Shown piece after piece: positions 12,148-24,364 of a stretch of DNA of 38,922 nt; position 1 is the stretch's first letter, and each line of letters opens with the position of its first letter. This DNA is from Conidiobolus incongruus B7586 (Eukaryota; Entomophthoromycota; Entomophthoromycetes; Entomophthorales; Conidiobolaceae). The stretch spans positions 1-38,922 of the forward strand of contig JNEM01010498.1 of assembly GCA_000697335.1 (NCBI GenBank), written 5' to 3'. The notes under the pieces are model-generated. The model was given only the letters and a program-made list of their open reading frames with translations, was not told the DNA's origin and did no database searches. Position numbers and translations under genes: made by a program.

Positions 12148-13588
12148 CTTGGTCAACTTCAATTTTTACATCACGTTGTAGTTCAGAATAGCTAGTATTG
12201 ATCACGGTAAAAGATGATGGAATTAAATCCTTGTTTAGTGCTAACCATTTCAAAACCGTTGAAAATAAACTCTTATCTACATATATCACTTGCCAATTGA
12301 AATTTTTTGGTATAAATGTCGACCAAAATGAATCTGTCTCGTAATCACCTAAAAATCCGTAATTTACACTTGTGACGTTAGGAAATAGTTTGAATAGAAA
12401 CGCGGTATTGAGAGAATACTTAAAATCAACATAATGATTAAAGGTAAATTCATAACAAGTGACTTTGGGAAACACTCGATTATAATCATCAGAAAAATTA
12501 ATAGAATCCTTCAGAAATCTCCAAGCTCCTAATCTGGTCAATTTTGAAAATGTTGCCGTATTATCGGTGGGCCTAGGTAGTGGCGAGTTCATTTTTAATT
12601 CCCTCAGATTGGGACAATTAAGGCTGATTCTCTCCAATAATATCTTATCAATATTATATAATATTAATATTGATAATTGACTACAGGCATGATTAAATGA
12701 ACTATAAAAGACTTGAGAGTCTGTAAAGGCCCGGATATCAGATGCATAATTATCATCATCAATTCTATTTGGATCATACAATACAGAATAACCAATAGGG
12801 AATTCAAAATGTTTCATTCTCTTCATTGGAATACTAATAAGGAATTGGTCAAACAATAATCCAGAGTGCTCAAACCGATCCCCATCCAATTCAACCCATA
12901 TATGAACATTCAAATACTCCAAATAATTCCAAGATTTTATGACATTGTAAAATGGAGATAAATTTTGTCCTGGAATGGGAAAATTATCATTATGTTGTAG
13001 CTTAAAGTGAGTTATATTTTTAAATTTAGATATGAATTTAATGAAATCTTCCCAGTCTGCAATATAAAAATTTATATCCAATTTCTTAACTTGATCAAAA
13101 AGGTAGGTAGGAATAATTTTAACCATGTTATCATATCGTTCAAACTCAACAAAATCGAAAACAAGCTTTTCTATATTCATCAAATGGTCACTCAATTCAC
13201 TGAAGTTCAAATCATCATTTAACTGAATTGATTTCAATTTGGGAAATAATTGATCAAGTTGATTTCCTTTCAACGTATTAAGAAGAGTAAGATTCAAATG
13301 TATATATTTAATATTAACACAATGCTTCATCAAATTTAAAAAAGCTTGTGGATTAGGATAAAAACAACAGCAAGGTTTCAATTCTTGAGCATACTTCCCA
13401 TATTTTTCAATAATTTCAATATAATTTGATTTCTTCCAAATATGTGGGTTTAAAGTTTTATAAATTTGGGGTAACAAAGCATTATACCAAGGTTTACAAA
13501 CTAATCCCATTTCAACTAAACGATTCGGGGCAATATATTCACCGATTGCTTGGACAAGAGCTGAAGATAGATCTTTCCAGTTATTCAT
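12098..13588 (-). CDS. F-box/LRR-like protein (496 aa)
   Basis: This is an intronless 496-residue protein. Residues about 3-45 (W-K-D-L-S then L-V-E-M-G-L-V-C-K-P-W-Y) fit an F-box, which by family knowledge binds Skp1 in SCF ubiquitin ligases. The remainder has irregular leucine-rich segments, for example L-K-S-I-Q-L near 116, H-F-K-L-Q near 190 and C-P-N-L-R-E-L-K-M near 327-335, as in F-box/LRR substrate adaptors. There is no signal peptide or membrane segment. The start is the first ATG, is conserved in the broken copy at 4878, and is followed directly by the F-box. Two further copies upstream are dead, so this is the only intact member in the window. The substrate is unknown. The F-box call is good; the LRR fold is inferred from spacing only. 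Confidence 0.85.
   Translation of the reverse strand: MNNWKDLSSALVQAIGEYIAPNRLVEMGLVCKPWYNALLPQIYKTLNPHIWKKSNYIEIIEKYGKYAQELKPCCCFYPNPQAFLNLMKHCVNIKYIHLNLTLLNTLKGNQLDQLFPKLKSIQLNDDLNFSELSDHLMNIEKLVFDFVEFERYDNMVKIIPTYLFDQVKKLDINFYIADWEDFIKFISKFKNITHFKLQHNDNFPIPGQNLSPFYNVIKSWNYLEYLNVHIWVELDGDRFEHSGLLFDQFLISIPMKRMKHFEFPIGYSVLYDPNRIDDDNYASDIRAFTDSQVFYSSFNHACSQLSILILYNIDKILLERISLNCPNLRELKMNSPLPRPTDNTATFSKLTRLGAWRFLKDSINFSDDYNRVFPKVTCYEFTFNHYVDFKYSLNTAFLFKLFPNVTSVNYGFLGDYETDSFWSTFIPKNFNWQVIYVDKSLFSTVLKWLALNKDLIPSSFTVINTSYSELQRDVKIEVDQVKHLRPDIQFFEWSQY
12392..12710. repeat. Identical 319-bp coding tract shared with 3704-4022
   Basis: This is the partner of the internal conversion-like tract in the broken F-box copy. 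It encodes part of the leucine-rich region of the intact protein. Confidence 0.8.
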
Positions 13589-13810
13589 TTTGTTGTTTGT
13601 ATGTTGTAGATATTTTTATTATCCAGAACTTCAGTAGTATAAATAGAATTTTAAAAGTTCACATGTAATATGGGATTTTATTTAATCTTTGTGGTATTAG
13701 TAAATGTAACATTATTCTTGAAATTATTCATTGTTTATTTATAATAATTCTCCAGAATTTTATGTTGATTTCAAATTGTGTATAATTGATTAATAATTTG
13801 TTTCTATTTT
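13589..13810 (-). promoter_or_regulatory. 5' flank of the intact F-box gene
   Basis: This flank is conserved with 4879-5100. It includes a T-rich block and the string AGTATAAATAGA near 13636. It likely holds the promoter and leader of the intact gene. No specific regulator site is recognised. Confidence 0.4.
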
Positions 13811-15486
13811 TTTATGAGGAAAGAATTTGTTCATAATTTGTTTAAATTAAAAAAAAAGATTTTTATTAGTTTAGATGAATATTAATTTTATTATGGGATA
13901 TATATGGTTTGAATAAATCTCGAATTTTAATCATTATCTGATTCAAAGTAGTTTTCAGAACTTAACTCACTGTTATTGAATAAATAGTTTTATGTTCAAA
14001 CCACATATATCAATGAGTACGATTCTTGTTTATCTCAATTTATAATTCAAACATGTTGATGAGTTTGAAAATAAATTTAATAATCAAGAAAATTATCGTT
14101 ATTAGATATGATTCACTAAAAAAATTAACAATTAGTTTAATATAATCAAAATATTATATTGTAAAGTTTCAAATCAATAATTTTAGATTAAGCCATATAT
14201 TTCGATAACGAAAATAGAAATTTTGATATGAACTATATGCAATTTCATGTAATAGTAAGAGTCTATATGGTTATAATTCTAATATTATTAGATATAGCAC
14301 CCAAATTTTTAATACATATTAAAATACTATAAAAATATATGCAATATCAGTTTATATATTAATGTTGGATTTTAAATTCACTAACGCTTATTTAAGTAAT
14401 TTCAATTATCTTCATAATAATAAATATTATGAGCCTCTTTAAAAATCAAATTTTATATAATTTTCTATCCATCATTATCTTTGATGAAAAAACAAAATAA
14501 AAACAAATAATATATTAAAAAATTGCTTTGATATAAAAGGTTAAATATTTTACCATATTTGGCATATTAGCATACAGTCTTTATAATAACCTTGGACATG
14601 GACTATTCAAATTTAAATTTGAAATTCATTTAAATTGAATGAAATGTTTCAAATTCATATATTAGAATGAAATTGATTGTTTTATTAATATTGTGTATTA
14701 TTAATTGTAAATATATACACTGATATATATATGCTTATTAAATGGCATATTCTATAATATTGAGATGATTCACACTCAAAAGAATAAAAATAGGACACAT
14801 CTTAGCTTCCAATTTAGTTTTACGATTAGAATACTGTTATTTAAATAATTATAGTTTCGATGAAGCAAAGGTTATAAGATTAATATTTTTAAATGCTTTG
14901 TTACTGAAGTTTATTAACCAATTTAAATGACTATAATAATTGTAGAATTTCTTAATTTATACCAACTAAGTTAAAAACCTGTAATTCCCCAATGTACTTT
15001 GAAAAATTTTCTGATATTGAACAGATAAGAAAAAAGTTATATATTATATAGTGTTAGATTGTACTTTATTATTATAGTTTAAATAATGAAAATTTTAATT
15101 ATAATTATTATCTTTGGAGAAATTAAAGATATAATTCAGCCATTCATTCATATAATTGGACTTTTGAAAAAAATTAATCATTTTTAGGTCGATTTATTTC
15201 ATATTTTAATATAGGCCTTTATTTATATTATCTTACTCAGATTAACTGCGTAATATATTATTAATTTAATGTTAAAATTAAAAATTATTTAATCAAGTAT
15301 AATGGAGAATCATATAAAAAATTAAAGATTCACTGTATAATAATATGAACTTTAATTTCGTTGTTAAGTATCAAACGTGAATAATAGACTTTAGAATTTT
15401 CAATCAGTATTTTTAATAAATATAAAAAAACTCATATTCATTAAAAATATCTCTTTTCATGTTATAACAACATATTAATTCGCGCT
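13811..15486. other. AT-rich spacer between F-box and S28 clusters
   Basis: This is a divergent intergenic region (F-box gene to the left on minus, peptidase gene to the right on plus). I see no further gene, RNA gene or ordered repeat. Confidence 0.6.
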
Positions 15487-15626
15487 AATTTCCTGGTTTT
15501 TCGAAAAAATTATTATTTAAAGTAAATTTTAAATGGTAAGAAAATAAACGAAAAAAATCACATGATTATATTTTGGATTATATAAAAATCAATTAAATTC
15601 AACTTTTATATTATATTTGATTAAAG
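15487..15626 (+). promoter_or_regulatory. Promoter of the first S28 peptidase gene
   Basis: Elements shared with the other two peptidase genes are present in order. These are AATTTCCTGGTTTT (from about 15487; shared with the second gene), TCACATGATTA (15558-15568), and TATAAAAATCAATT (15581-15594), which lies 46 bp before the ATG. The last string is identical in the third gene. The spacing fits a TATA promoter with a very short leader. Confidence 0.6.
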
Positions 15627-17033
15627 ATGCTATTTAATTATTTTTTCTACTTATTACTAGCTGATGCTAGTATCTTGAAATTTTTACCAATTGAATCCAA
15701 ATCAGGCTTCAATTCATTCTCTGAAGTAAATCGTTCTCAGGTTTCCAGATTACATAATTTATGGTTTAATCAGCCCATTGATCATGATAATAGACATAGT
15801 AGAACATTCAAACAGAAGTATTATGTCAATACAAAATTTTACAAACCTGGCGGCCCAGCTTTTCTTTATATAGGAGGTGAAAATGATTTGCGTGATAATT
15901 TTATATCAGAAGGGATTATTTATGATATGGCTAAAGACAACAATGGAATTATTTACGCTTTAGAACATCGATACTATGGTGATAGTCTACCATATAAAAA
16001 TTTAACTACTGACAATTTAAAATATTTAACCACTTTTAATGCTATTCAAGATGCCGCAAATTTTATGACAAAAGTTATCAATCCTTTAACCAATAAAACT
16101 TTGGTAAATACTAGATGGATCACTGTTGGTGGAAGTTATTCTGGGATACTTTCAGCTTTAATGCGTTCTGAATATCCTGAAATGGTGTTTGCCGCTTTGG
16201 CTTCTTCTGCTCCTGCTATGGCGAAACAAGATTTCTTCAATTATGATCAACATATTCGTTCTGCATTGAGTGAACAATGTTATAACCACGTTGAGCAAGT
16301 AAAGAATTATATTGATCACCAATTTTATAAATGTGGTACTCGTTCAAAAATTAAGAAAGATTTTGAATGTACTAACATTAAGAATGACACTCATTTTCTC
16401 TACAACATATATGATATATTGGCTTATATTGTTCAATACAACTCTCCTTATTCCAATCCTACTATTCAATCATTTTGTACTGGCTTTAATTCACTTACTA
16501 AGATTAAACAAAAATATGAATACTTTGTGTCTCAAATCAAGTTGACCTTAGCCATAAAAGACCAAACCTGTTACGATTTCTCTGGCCTTGAATCCCTTAG
16601 ATCTTTAGATAATAGATATGGATATTTTCGACAATGGACATACCAAATGTGTACAGAGTATGGATGGTGGCAGACAGCTCCCAAAGGCAAATCCACACGC
16701 TCCAAATATCTGACTGTTGATTGGTTTAACAAGTACTTTTGCGGTGCCGAGTTCTTTGGCAAGCCTATTGGACCCCCTAACACGAAATCTATTAACCACA
16801 GATTAAAGATTTTACAAAAAGTATCCAAGATTATTTGGGTCAATGGAGAATCTGATCCTTGGTCAATTCTCTCTATTTCAAATACTGCTCACTCTGCTCC
16901 TAATAGACCTATATATATCATTGAGAATGGATCTCATTGCCAAGATTTATCTTCTCTCTCATCTGATAATATCTCTCTGGTTGAAACAAAAATTGCAATT
17001 AGAAAGGATATTGCTAGATGGTTGGAGGAATAA
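15627..17033 (+). CDS. Secreted S28 family serine carboxypeptidase, copy 1
   Basis: This 468-aa intronless gene belongs to peptidase family S28 (lysosomal Pro-Xaa carboxypeptidase, DPP7 and PRSS16 relatives), whose members cleave next to proline or from peptide ends. Residues 1-15 form a short hydrophobic signal peptide, so the product is probably secreted or vacuolar. The nucleophile is Ser170 in V-G-G-S-Y-S-G, with Asp410 in N-G-E-S-D-P-W and His437 in G-S-H-C-Q-D-L. P-G-G-P-A-F-L-Y (74-81) is the conserved strand before the active site. It differs from its two neighbours by Y-S-G instead of Y-P-G after the nucleophile and by Y-Q-M-C instead of Y-Q-C-C. Its codons are the most AT-rich of the three, especially in the first two thirds. 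It appears intact and may be the least expressed copy. Confidence 0.93.
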   Translation: MLFNYFFYLLLADASILKFLPIESKSGFNSFSEVNRSQVSRLHNLWFNQPIDHDNRHSRTFKQKYYVNTKFYKPGGPAFLYIGGENDLRDNFISEGIIYDMAKDNNGIIYALEHRYYGDSLPYKNLTTDNLKYLTTFNAIQDAANFMTKVINPLTNKTLVNTRWITVGGSYSGILSALMRSEYPEMVFAALASSAPAMAKQDFFNYDQHIRSALSEQCYNHVEQVKNYIDHQFYKCGTRSKIKKDFECTNIKNDTHFLYNIYDILAYIVQYNSPYSNPTIQSFCTGFNSLTKIKQKYEYFVSQIKLTLAIKDQTCYDFSGLESLRSLDNRYGYFRQWTYQMCTEYGWWQTAPKGKSTRSKYLTVDWFNKYFCGAEFFGKPIGPPNTKSINHRLKILQKVSKIIWVNGESDPWSILSISNTAHSAPNRPIYIIENGSHCQDLSSLSSDNISLVETKIAIRKDIARWLEE

Positions 17034-20000
17034 TCAATTAATTATTACTTTCAATTTAAGAAATTAATGTTCAAACTTAATACTTGAATAATTTGAAATA
17101 CTTAATATATTTGGATATTTCAATGATAAATTTAAATAATTTTTACGTTAATGTAATATTATTTCTAAACATCATTCAATATATATTCTTTTATTGATTT
17201 TTATATTGATTACCTTGATTCTCTTTTATATCTAAAACCGATCGCTTTTAAATCAAACATATTCAGTAATCTTCTATTATTGATTAAATTTCAATCACAG
17301 TGTACTTTTACTGGTATTAATATACTAACCTTAAAGATATCAAAATATTATTACTTAATAATAAGTTTGATTCTTTGCAATCTATATTTTACATACCAAT
17401 TTAAGCAATATCTTCTATTTTTATTAGTACAGCCCTCGTTATACTGTATGCATAAAATAAATCATTTAAATTTTCACACTGTAAATGTATACTGTTCATT
17501 TTGTTATTTTATGGAATATTATACTACTATAATTTGAATAAGTTAGTTATTAAAATCTTTGTATTGACTAATCAATATTATAATATAAAGTATTGAGATA
17601 CTCTATTGGATTACATATTTATCCAAAATATAATTTTATTAATTTGGTGAATCTTTTGATCTATCAGTTGTATATATAGATGAATGAATATAAATTGGTA
17701 TAATACATAAACTATAAAATCGATAATTTTTCTGTTACGAAAAGCGATAAAAATTATATTAAAATTCTTAATTATAAAATTTATCAAATTAAATTGTTAA
17801 ATATCATTTCAAATATTATCTTGCCCTTTGTTAAGACTATATTTGATATAGAATTTAATTAAATATATTATTTCTTATTATAAAATATTATAGTTCAATA
17901 TAGAAATAGATTAAAGTAACAATTATCTAAAAACTATGCTTCCTGCAATATAGAAAATTTAAGCGATGATTACGAATAATATCATTTTATAATTATAAGT
18001 ATGAATTTCAATATTAGTAAAAAATGCCTTTTATTATATCAAATATATAAGGTGGTATCATATAATAATAACCATCATTTTTTGTAGTTTATAAAAATTA
18101 AGCTTATAAATCAAAATGATGGCAAATATAAGAAATGGTATAGATTTAACAAAAAATATAGTAATTTCAACTTCCTTTTACAACCAATATTTTCTCTGAT
18201 GTCAATATTCAAAAATAATAGATGGTAGGAATTTATATTTGAACCATTATTCTTATATTGTATAGGAGGGTTTACAGTTATATAATTCAAAAGTATTTAG
18301 TGTTTCTTCAAACTGATTCCTGCTGTCAAATTCACATGATTTTATATTTCTACATGTAATATATATTTTGAATTAAATTTTCGTTTTCAATCTGATTTTA
18401 TAAATTTTGAAATGTTGAATTACACAATTTTCCGCTATATTAATAACATTCAAGTTTGTGATTTTCTAGAGGATGTAATATTAATATTGATTTTTGTTAT
18501 TTTTATATTTGAATAATTATTGAAAGAGATACCTATTAAAATATCGTACATTAAATAGAAATATGTTTAATAGTATTAAAAAAAGCTCACTTTATTAAAC
18601 AGCTCCTCGTAACTAAATTATTTTTAAGATAACCAATCAAATTGATAAATTACATTTGGATAATATTATTAATAACAAATACCTGGTAAAATAAGTTTAA
18701 CTATAAAATACAGTATTTTTTAATTGAGCCCACTCAAATCTAGATCTCTTCAAATATTTTGATAAATTAAAATTTTTTTATCAATATTGAAATCTATAAC
18801 TATTTTCTCAGATTTTGTGATAATTGTTTAAAATCATTACTTTATTTGTTAAGTTTCTATGTAAGATAATAATTGACCGACATGATTTAAATAAATGTTA
18901 GTTAATCAATTATACATCTACAGGTTTAAATTATTAATAACAAATTGAATAACATACAAACAATTTCTATTTAAATATATTAATGCCACTATGAATATCT
19001 ATGTGCAAGTTCTTTAGATAAATCATAATTTGAATGATGTGAGATCAATTATATCAGCAACATTAGCAAAACAAATATACAATTATCAAATTATTTTCAT
19101 TAGCGGCCATGTTTACACAATCTAAGCGTATAAAAATGCACCTTGTGTTACAAACTACTATTTCATTAAGAATCTCATTAATTCTGTAAAGATTCCAAAA
19201 CATTAATTAGATAATTGCTATTAATATTTTAAATGTAAATTAATGATAATTTAATTGGTAATAATCCGAATATACATGTTAAAATAAATTAAAAAATATT
19301 AGCTGTTAATTTCTTTATATAATACTTTCATTCTCATTCTTCAATTAATATAGATCCTATCATTATAACATATATTTTTAATACATAAGCTGTGTACTGA
19401 ACTTGTTAAAGAATTTCAGTATTATTAAAATACTAACAAATATAGACTTAAGTTTATCATTTTAAAATTAATAATCCATTAACTTATATTTGATTAACAA
19501 ATTAACCTTGAATCAAACATATTCAATATATCTGAATAAGCAATATTAAAACATATATTTTTTCAATATTGAATTCCATTTTTTTTCTTTATTAGTTAAT
19601 TATAAATATACAATAAATGAAGACTATTTAAATCCAATTATTATATACTATTAATTATTGAATCTTGAAAATATCTCATTTCATAGAGTTGAAATTTAAA
19701 TGGTTTTTTAATGATCTAATGTATTTTATAGTAATACAAGAATATGTTAAAAATTAGTTATACTCTATTTAAATCGTGATGAATTATAACATATCAAAGA
19801 AATATATCAACCATTAAAATAGGTATAATATATTGGAAAAATGATATATTTCAATTAAACAATAGCATTTTAACAATATTTTAATTATTTAAATTCAATT
19901 TTAATCAAACCAAAACCTGTTTAACAAAGAGAACCTTAATTGTGGGTAAAATATTGTTTTCGTCAATTAATAAAACAATCATACCATTGAGCTATGAATG

Positions 20001-20875
20001 AAGAAAAAGATGTGAATGATTTATATTATATCATATTCCTTTTATTAAATTATATATTGAATAAAAATGGTTAATTTGTTTTGAGTTAATTTTGAATGAT
20101 TAGTATGTTTATATGTTTACAATTCTTGAGACCTAAATTCGCAAATTTAATTTAACTGTTAGTATATATTTCGGAATAATTTGGTTATCCACTAAGTTTT
20201 AATTCACAACTTTGCAAAACATATTTTTACCTATTAAAAATTGAATTGAATATAAATTTTCAATATTTGAATATGCGGTTGAATATTAACTGGTAAAAAT
20301 CATCAAGACTAACATAATTTATTCAATATCTAGTCTTAATGCTTTATATATTATCAACAATATATTTACTTTATTTTGACAAGAATCAAATTGATTTTAT
20401 TCCTTTTTTAGTACATAAATCAACTTACAGCAAAATTTGTAGAATTTGAACTTTTCAGACATAATAAACATATTGAAATTTTCAAACTATTTAAATACAG
20501 TAAAAATTTGTAATTATTGTTAAATATTAACCATTTCAATGATCACATTATTTAGTGGGAAAAAATAATAATGATCTATTATGACATATCATTCGAATTG
20601 TAAACAACATAGATATCCAATGGTCACAATTTGTATAACCCATTTGACTACGTCACAATTAAATCCCTAAGATTAAAAAATTCAAATTTGGCAGAATATA
20701 TTTAAATAATGGGACCATTATATATCATCTATTAGAGATTAATGAATTAAATAAATTAAACCACTTTAACAATGAGTTGAAAATAATTTATGGATAAAAA
20801 CTGAGCCGAAAGTAATATTGGTTACACTAAGTAATTTAATGGATATGAATTAATTTTAAATTCACATTTGGAAGA
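17034..20875. other. AT-rich spacer between S28 copies 1 and 2
   Basis: This is 3.8 kb without a recognisable gene. A frame at 17280-17537 encodes low-complexity hydrophobic sequence with no homology I know and is probably chance. I saw no relic of another S28 gene, RNA gene or transposon. Confidence 0.6.
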
Positions 20876-21021
20876 ATTTTCTGGTTTTGGTTATAAGTTA
20901 TCAATGTTATATATCCGAATGACCACCAAAATCTAATTAATCACATGATTAAGTGCAGATAGCTTTATAAGAATTGATTCTAACAATTGTATTCTCTTTA
21001 TCATACAACCATTCTTTGAGG
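20876..21021 (+). promoter_or_regulatory. Promoter of the second S28 peptidase gene
   Basis: AATTTTCTGGTTTT (from about 20876), TCACATGATTA (20941-20951) and TATAAGAATTGATT (20966-20979) keep the order and spacing seen before copy 1. The TATA element is 56 bp before the chosen ATG at 21022. An in-frame ATG at 20974 overlaps the TATA motif, so it would lie upstream of any transcript start set by that TATA box. Confidence 0.6.
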
Positions 21022-22434
21022 ATGCTATTTAATTATTCATTCTATTTACTACTAGCTAGTGCTAGTCTTTTACAAGTCCCTAGAACTCAACCCACTCTCA
21101 ATGATGCTTCAGTTCCTGAAGCCGTTGCCGCTCCAGTCTCCAGTGTCCAAACCTTATGGTTCGATCAAGCTCTTGACCATGATGACAGCAAAGCTGGTAC
21201 TTACAAGCAAAGATACTATGTGAACACCGAATTCTACAAACCCGGAGGTCCAGCTTTCCTCTATGTTGGGGGTGAAGGTGAATTAAGAAACTCTAGTGTA
21301 TCTCGCGGTATTATCTACGAAATGGCCAAAGAACACAATGGTATTTTGTATGGTTTAGAACATCGCTACTATGGCAAAAGTCAACCTTTTAAGAATTTGA
21401 CCGCTGATAATTTAAGATTCTTGACCAGTCTTAATGGTGTCAAGGATGCTGGCAATTTCATTAAGAACGTCATCAATCCTTTGACCAACAAAACTTTAAC
21501 CAACACCAGATGGATTACTGTTGGTGGAAGTTACCCTGGATCTCTCTCTGCTTGGATCCGTTCTGAATATCCCGATACTGTTTTCGCTGCTTTGGCTTCT
21601 TCTGCTCCTGTCTTGGCTAAGGAAGATTTCTTCGAATATGATCAAGTTGTTGCTTCTGCTTTGGGTGAACAATGTTTCAATAACGTTGAACAAGTTAAGA
21701 ATTATATTGATAACCAATTCCGCAAATGCGGTGCTCGTTCCAAATTGAAGGAAGCTTTCGGCTGTACTGATGTCAAGAATGACACACTCTTCCTTTATAC
21801 TATCTATGATATGTTGGCTGCTATTGTCCAATACAACTCTCCCACTGCCAAACCCAACATTGAATCTTTGTGTGGCGGTTTTGCTAATTTGACCACTGTT
21901 GAACAAAAATTCGAATACTTTGCTTCTCAGTTGAAATTCTACTTGTCTAATAACAAACAAACCTGTTACGATTTCACTAATCTTGATTCCCTCACTTCCT
22001 TGGACAGCAGTGCTGGTATTTTCCGTCAATGGACCTACCAATGTTGTACAGAATATGGATACTGGCAAACTGCTCCTAAGGGTAAATCCACTCGTTCAAA
22101 ATATCTCACTGTCGATTGGTTCAACAAGTTCTTCTGCAGTGCTGACATCTATGGTAAGCCCATTGGTCCTCCTAACACCAAGTACATCAATGATCGCTTC
22201 AAGGCTTTGAACAACAAGACTCCCAGAATCATTTGGGTCAATGGTGATGCTGATCCTTGGGTTGCTCTCTCTGTCAAAGATACTGAGAATTCCACTCCTG
22301 ACAGACCCATTTACATTATTAAGAAGGGATCTCACGCTCAAGACTTGGGTGTTGACAGACCTACTGACTCTGCTTCTTTAACCGAAACTAGAAAGGCTAT
22401 CAGAGCTGATATTGCTAGATGGTTAAAACAATAA
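21022..22434 (+). CDS. Secreted S28 family serine carboxypeptidase, copy 2
   Basis: This is a 470-aa intronless S28 peptidase with a short signal peptide (L-F-N-Y-S-F-Y-L-L-L-A-S-A). I start it at 21022, not at the in-frame ATG at 20974: the shorter form aligns with both paralogs, begins with the signal peptide, and the upstream ATG falls within the TATA element. The triad is Ser170 (G-G-S-Y-P-G), Asp411 (N-G-D-A-D-P-W) and His438 (G-S-H-A-Q-D-L). The eight cysteines include the Y-Q-C-C pair. Its codons are visibly richer in C-ending forms (AAC, TTC, ACC, GTC) than those of its neighbours, which suggests selection for high expression. Two blocks (21571-21647 and 22291-22325) are identical in copy 3. 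It probably acts outside the cell in protein or peptide digestion. Confidence 0.94.
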   Translation: MLFNYSFYLLLASASLLQVPRTQPTLNDASVPEAVAAPVSSVQTLWFDQALDHDDSKAGTYKQRYYVNTEFYKPGGPAFLYVGGEGELRNSSVSRGIIYEMAKEHNGILYGLEHRYYGKSQPFKNLTADNLRFLTSLNGVKDAGNFIKNVINPLTNKTLTNTRWITVGGSYPGSLSAWIRSEYPDTVFAALASSAPVLAKEDFFEYDQVVASALGEQCFNNVEQVKNYIDNQFRKCGARSKLKEAFGCTDVKNDTLFLYTIYDMLAAIVQYNSPTAKPNIESLCGGFANLTTVEQKFEYFASQLKFYLSNNKQTCYDFTNLDSLTSLDSSAGIFRQWTYQCCTEYGYWQTAPKGKSTRSKYLTVDWFNKFFCSADIYGKPIGPPNTKYINDRFKALNNKTPRIIWVNGDADPWVALSVKDTENSTPDRPIYIIKKGSHAQDLGVDRPTDSASLTETRKAIRADIARWLKQ

Positions 22435-24364
22435 TTATTTAATTAATATTAATCCACAAAATAAAATTTTATTTTAATTAAGCTTTATTTGCCATATATT
22501 ATTCTATTGTTGATATCTATATTTTAAATTAAGATCTAATTTATAATTTTAATATATTTTTCTACTGAACAAAGCCTTCATCTAATCATTCACTCAATCT
22601 GAAGTGTCATCACTATCAGACACTTAATTATTTTCAATATATCGGACTTTATACATTATCATATGAATTATCAGTTATCATTAAATCCCTATATCTAACT
22701 ATTATAGATATTGATTAACTGGTCTGTGAACATGGCAAGAGATACACAGAGATGTAAAATATTAATAAACACGATAGAATTCATTCAGGTTATATCATTT
22801 ATTTCCATTATATTTGTTATTTATTTCTATTACTGATTTATGTGCATCAGATTACACAATGTTATTAATATTGAAATTTATCAAATCAAGATTTCTATAT
22901 AATTTAAAAATAGTCAATATATTAAAAATTGATAAAATTGATTCAAACTTGTTAAATTTTTTATTAAATAGATACTAATAATTAGTTTATTAATTGTGTT
23001 CAGAATTAGTAATATCTTATTGATGATAAGATGAATTTACAGAAATAATAATATTTATTTTTTTATCAAATATGAAAACAATCTATTATTATAAAATCAA
23101 TGGTATTTATTTGGATTGCGTTAATTAAACTAATAATTCAATACATTGTTCTCACTGCTGTATGATAATCAATAACTCAATTAAGGAGATAGTTTTCAAT
23201 TCATTATTTGTCAATATTTGAATGATTATATTAAAATAAAGGTTTTAAAATTAGTCTTTCCCTAACATATAAATATATTTAAGGAAATTGAGTTAATTAA
23301 TTATACCATTTCCTATTTTAATTTTATAGATTTTTAATATTCTCAACTTATATGATTTTTCAAATAGTTGAAAGTTTATGACAGAATACTTAATCAACCT
23401 TTATTTTTTGACAAAATCTTAAAGATGATTTTAATTGAATATTAACTGAATTAGAAATCCGTAAAGGTTATATTTCATAATTAATTAGATCAAATACAAA
23501 TATAGATATATGTCCCAATTTATTTATCTTGAAAAGTTGATTTATTGAATAAAAAATTGTAAAATAATTTTGTGAATAAAGTAAATGAGTTGTGAAAATT
23601 ACAATATTTTGCTATGATTGTGTACCTACATCTCGATTGTATATTAAAACCATGTTAATATTTCTACATTGCTGAAATTCATTACATTTCTGTCAATATA
23701 GCACTTTATATTTAATAAAACTATATTGAGACTTGTAATAAAATCCCGATGCTAATTATAAAGGATTAGATGACTCATATAATTATCTATAATGTATTTG
23801 AATCTATAATCTTAAACTATATTTATTTTAATTATGAATAATTTTCTATTCCTTTATTATCATTGGAATGATTTACAATATAAACGCTCTAATTTTTTGG
23901 CAAAAATTGATAATTGACTTCATTGAACTTGAAAACATAATGGACTAGACAATAGTTTCGATTATGATAAGGAAAATGAAATTTGAAATGATATTTCATT
24001 ATAGTGTTATTTTCACTATGATATATTTTATATTATAAATATACATTTCACTAATAGTTTGTTAATATCAATATTCTAACCATATTAAAGTACACTAATA
24101 TTATTCAATCTTTAGATTTTTCAAATAAAGCATATATTTTAATTTTGTTAATATTTTGTGACTTGTGATTTGACAATAATAATATAGAGTTTTAATGTTA
24201 TTAGAATATATATTATTATCATATTTATAATGTTATTTATCAGACATAATGGTTAATATTTTCATTTATAAAATAATAAAAAATTTATCATTATTCAAAT
24301 AAACACCAAATTATTTAAGTTTTATTGAACTTCAAAAATGTAGAATAGCTTGCAAATTATACAC
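22435..24364. other. AT-rich spacer with one 3' hairpin
   Basis: There is no gene. About 170 bp past the stop of copy 2, a 7-bp inverted repeat (AAGTGTC at 22602-22608, GACACTT at 22619-22625) sits in a slightly less AT-rich stretch. It could form a hairpin in the 3' end of the transcript, but no function can be assigned. The rest shows nothing recognisable. Confidence 0.5.

Noticed and set aside
17280-17537. An 85-codon plus-strand frame after the first S28 gene
   Set aside because: It is low-complexity hydrophobic sequence typical of chance frames in AT-rich DNA, with no conserved counterpart after the other two S28 genes.
20974-21021. Earlier in-frame ATG giving a 486-aa second S28 protein
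   Set aside because: It overlaps the TATA element, and the extra 16 residues have no match in the two paralogs, whose signal peptides align with the ATG at 21022.
21496-22068. A 190-codon open frame antisense to the second S28 gene
   Set aside because: It lies wholly inside a well-supported coding gene, resembles no family, and is explained by the C-ending codon bias of the sense strand, which removes antisense stops.
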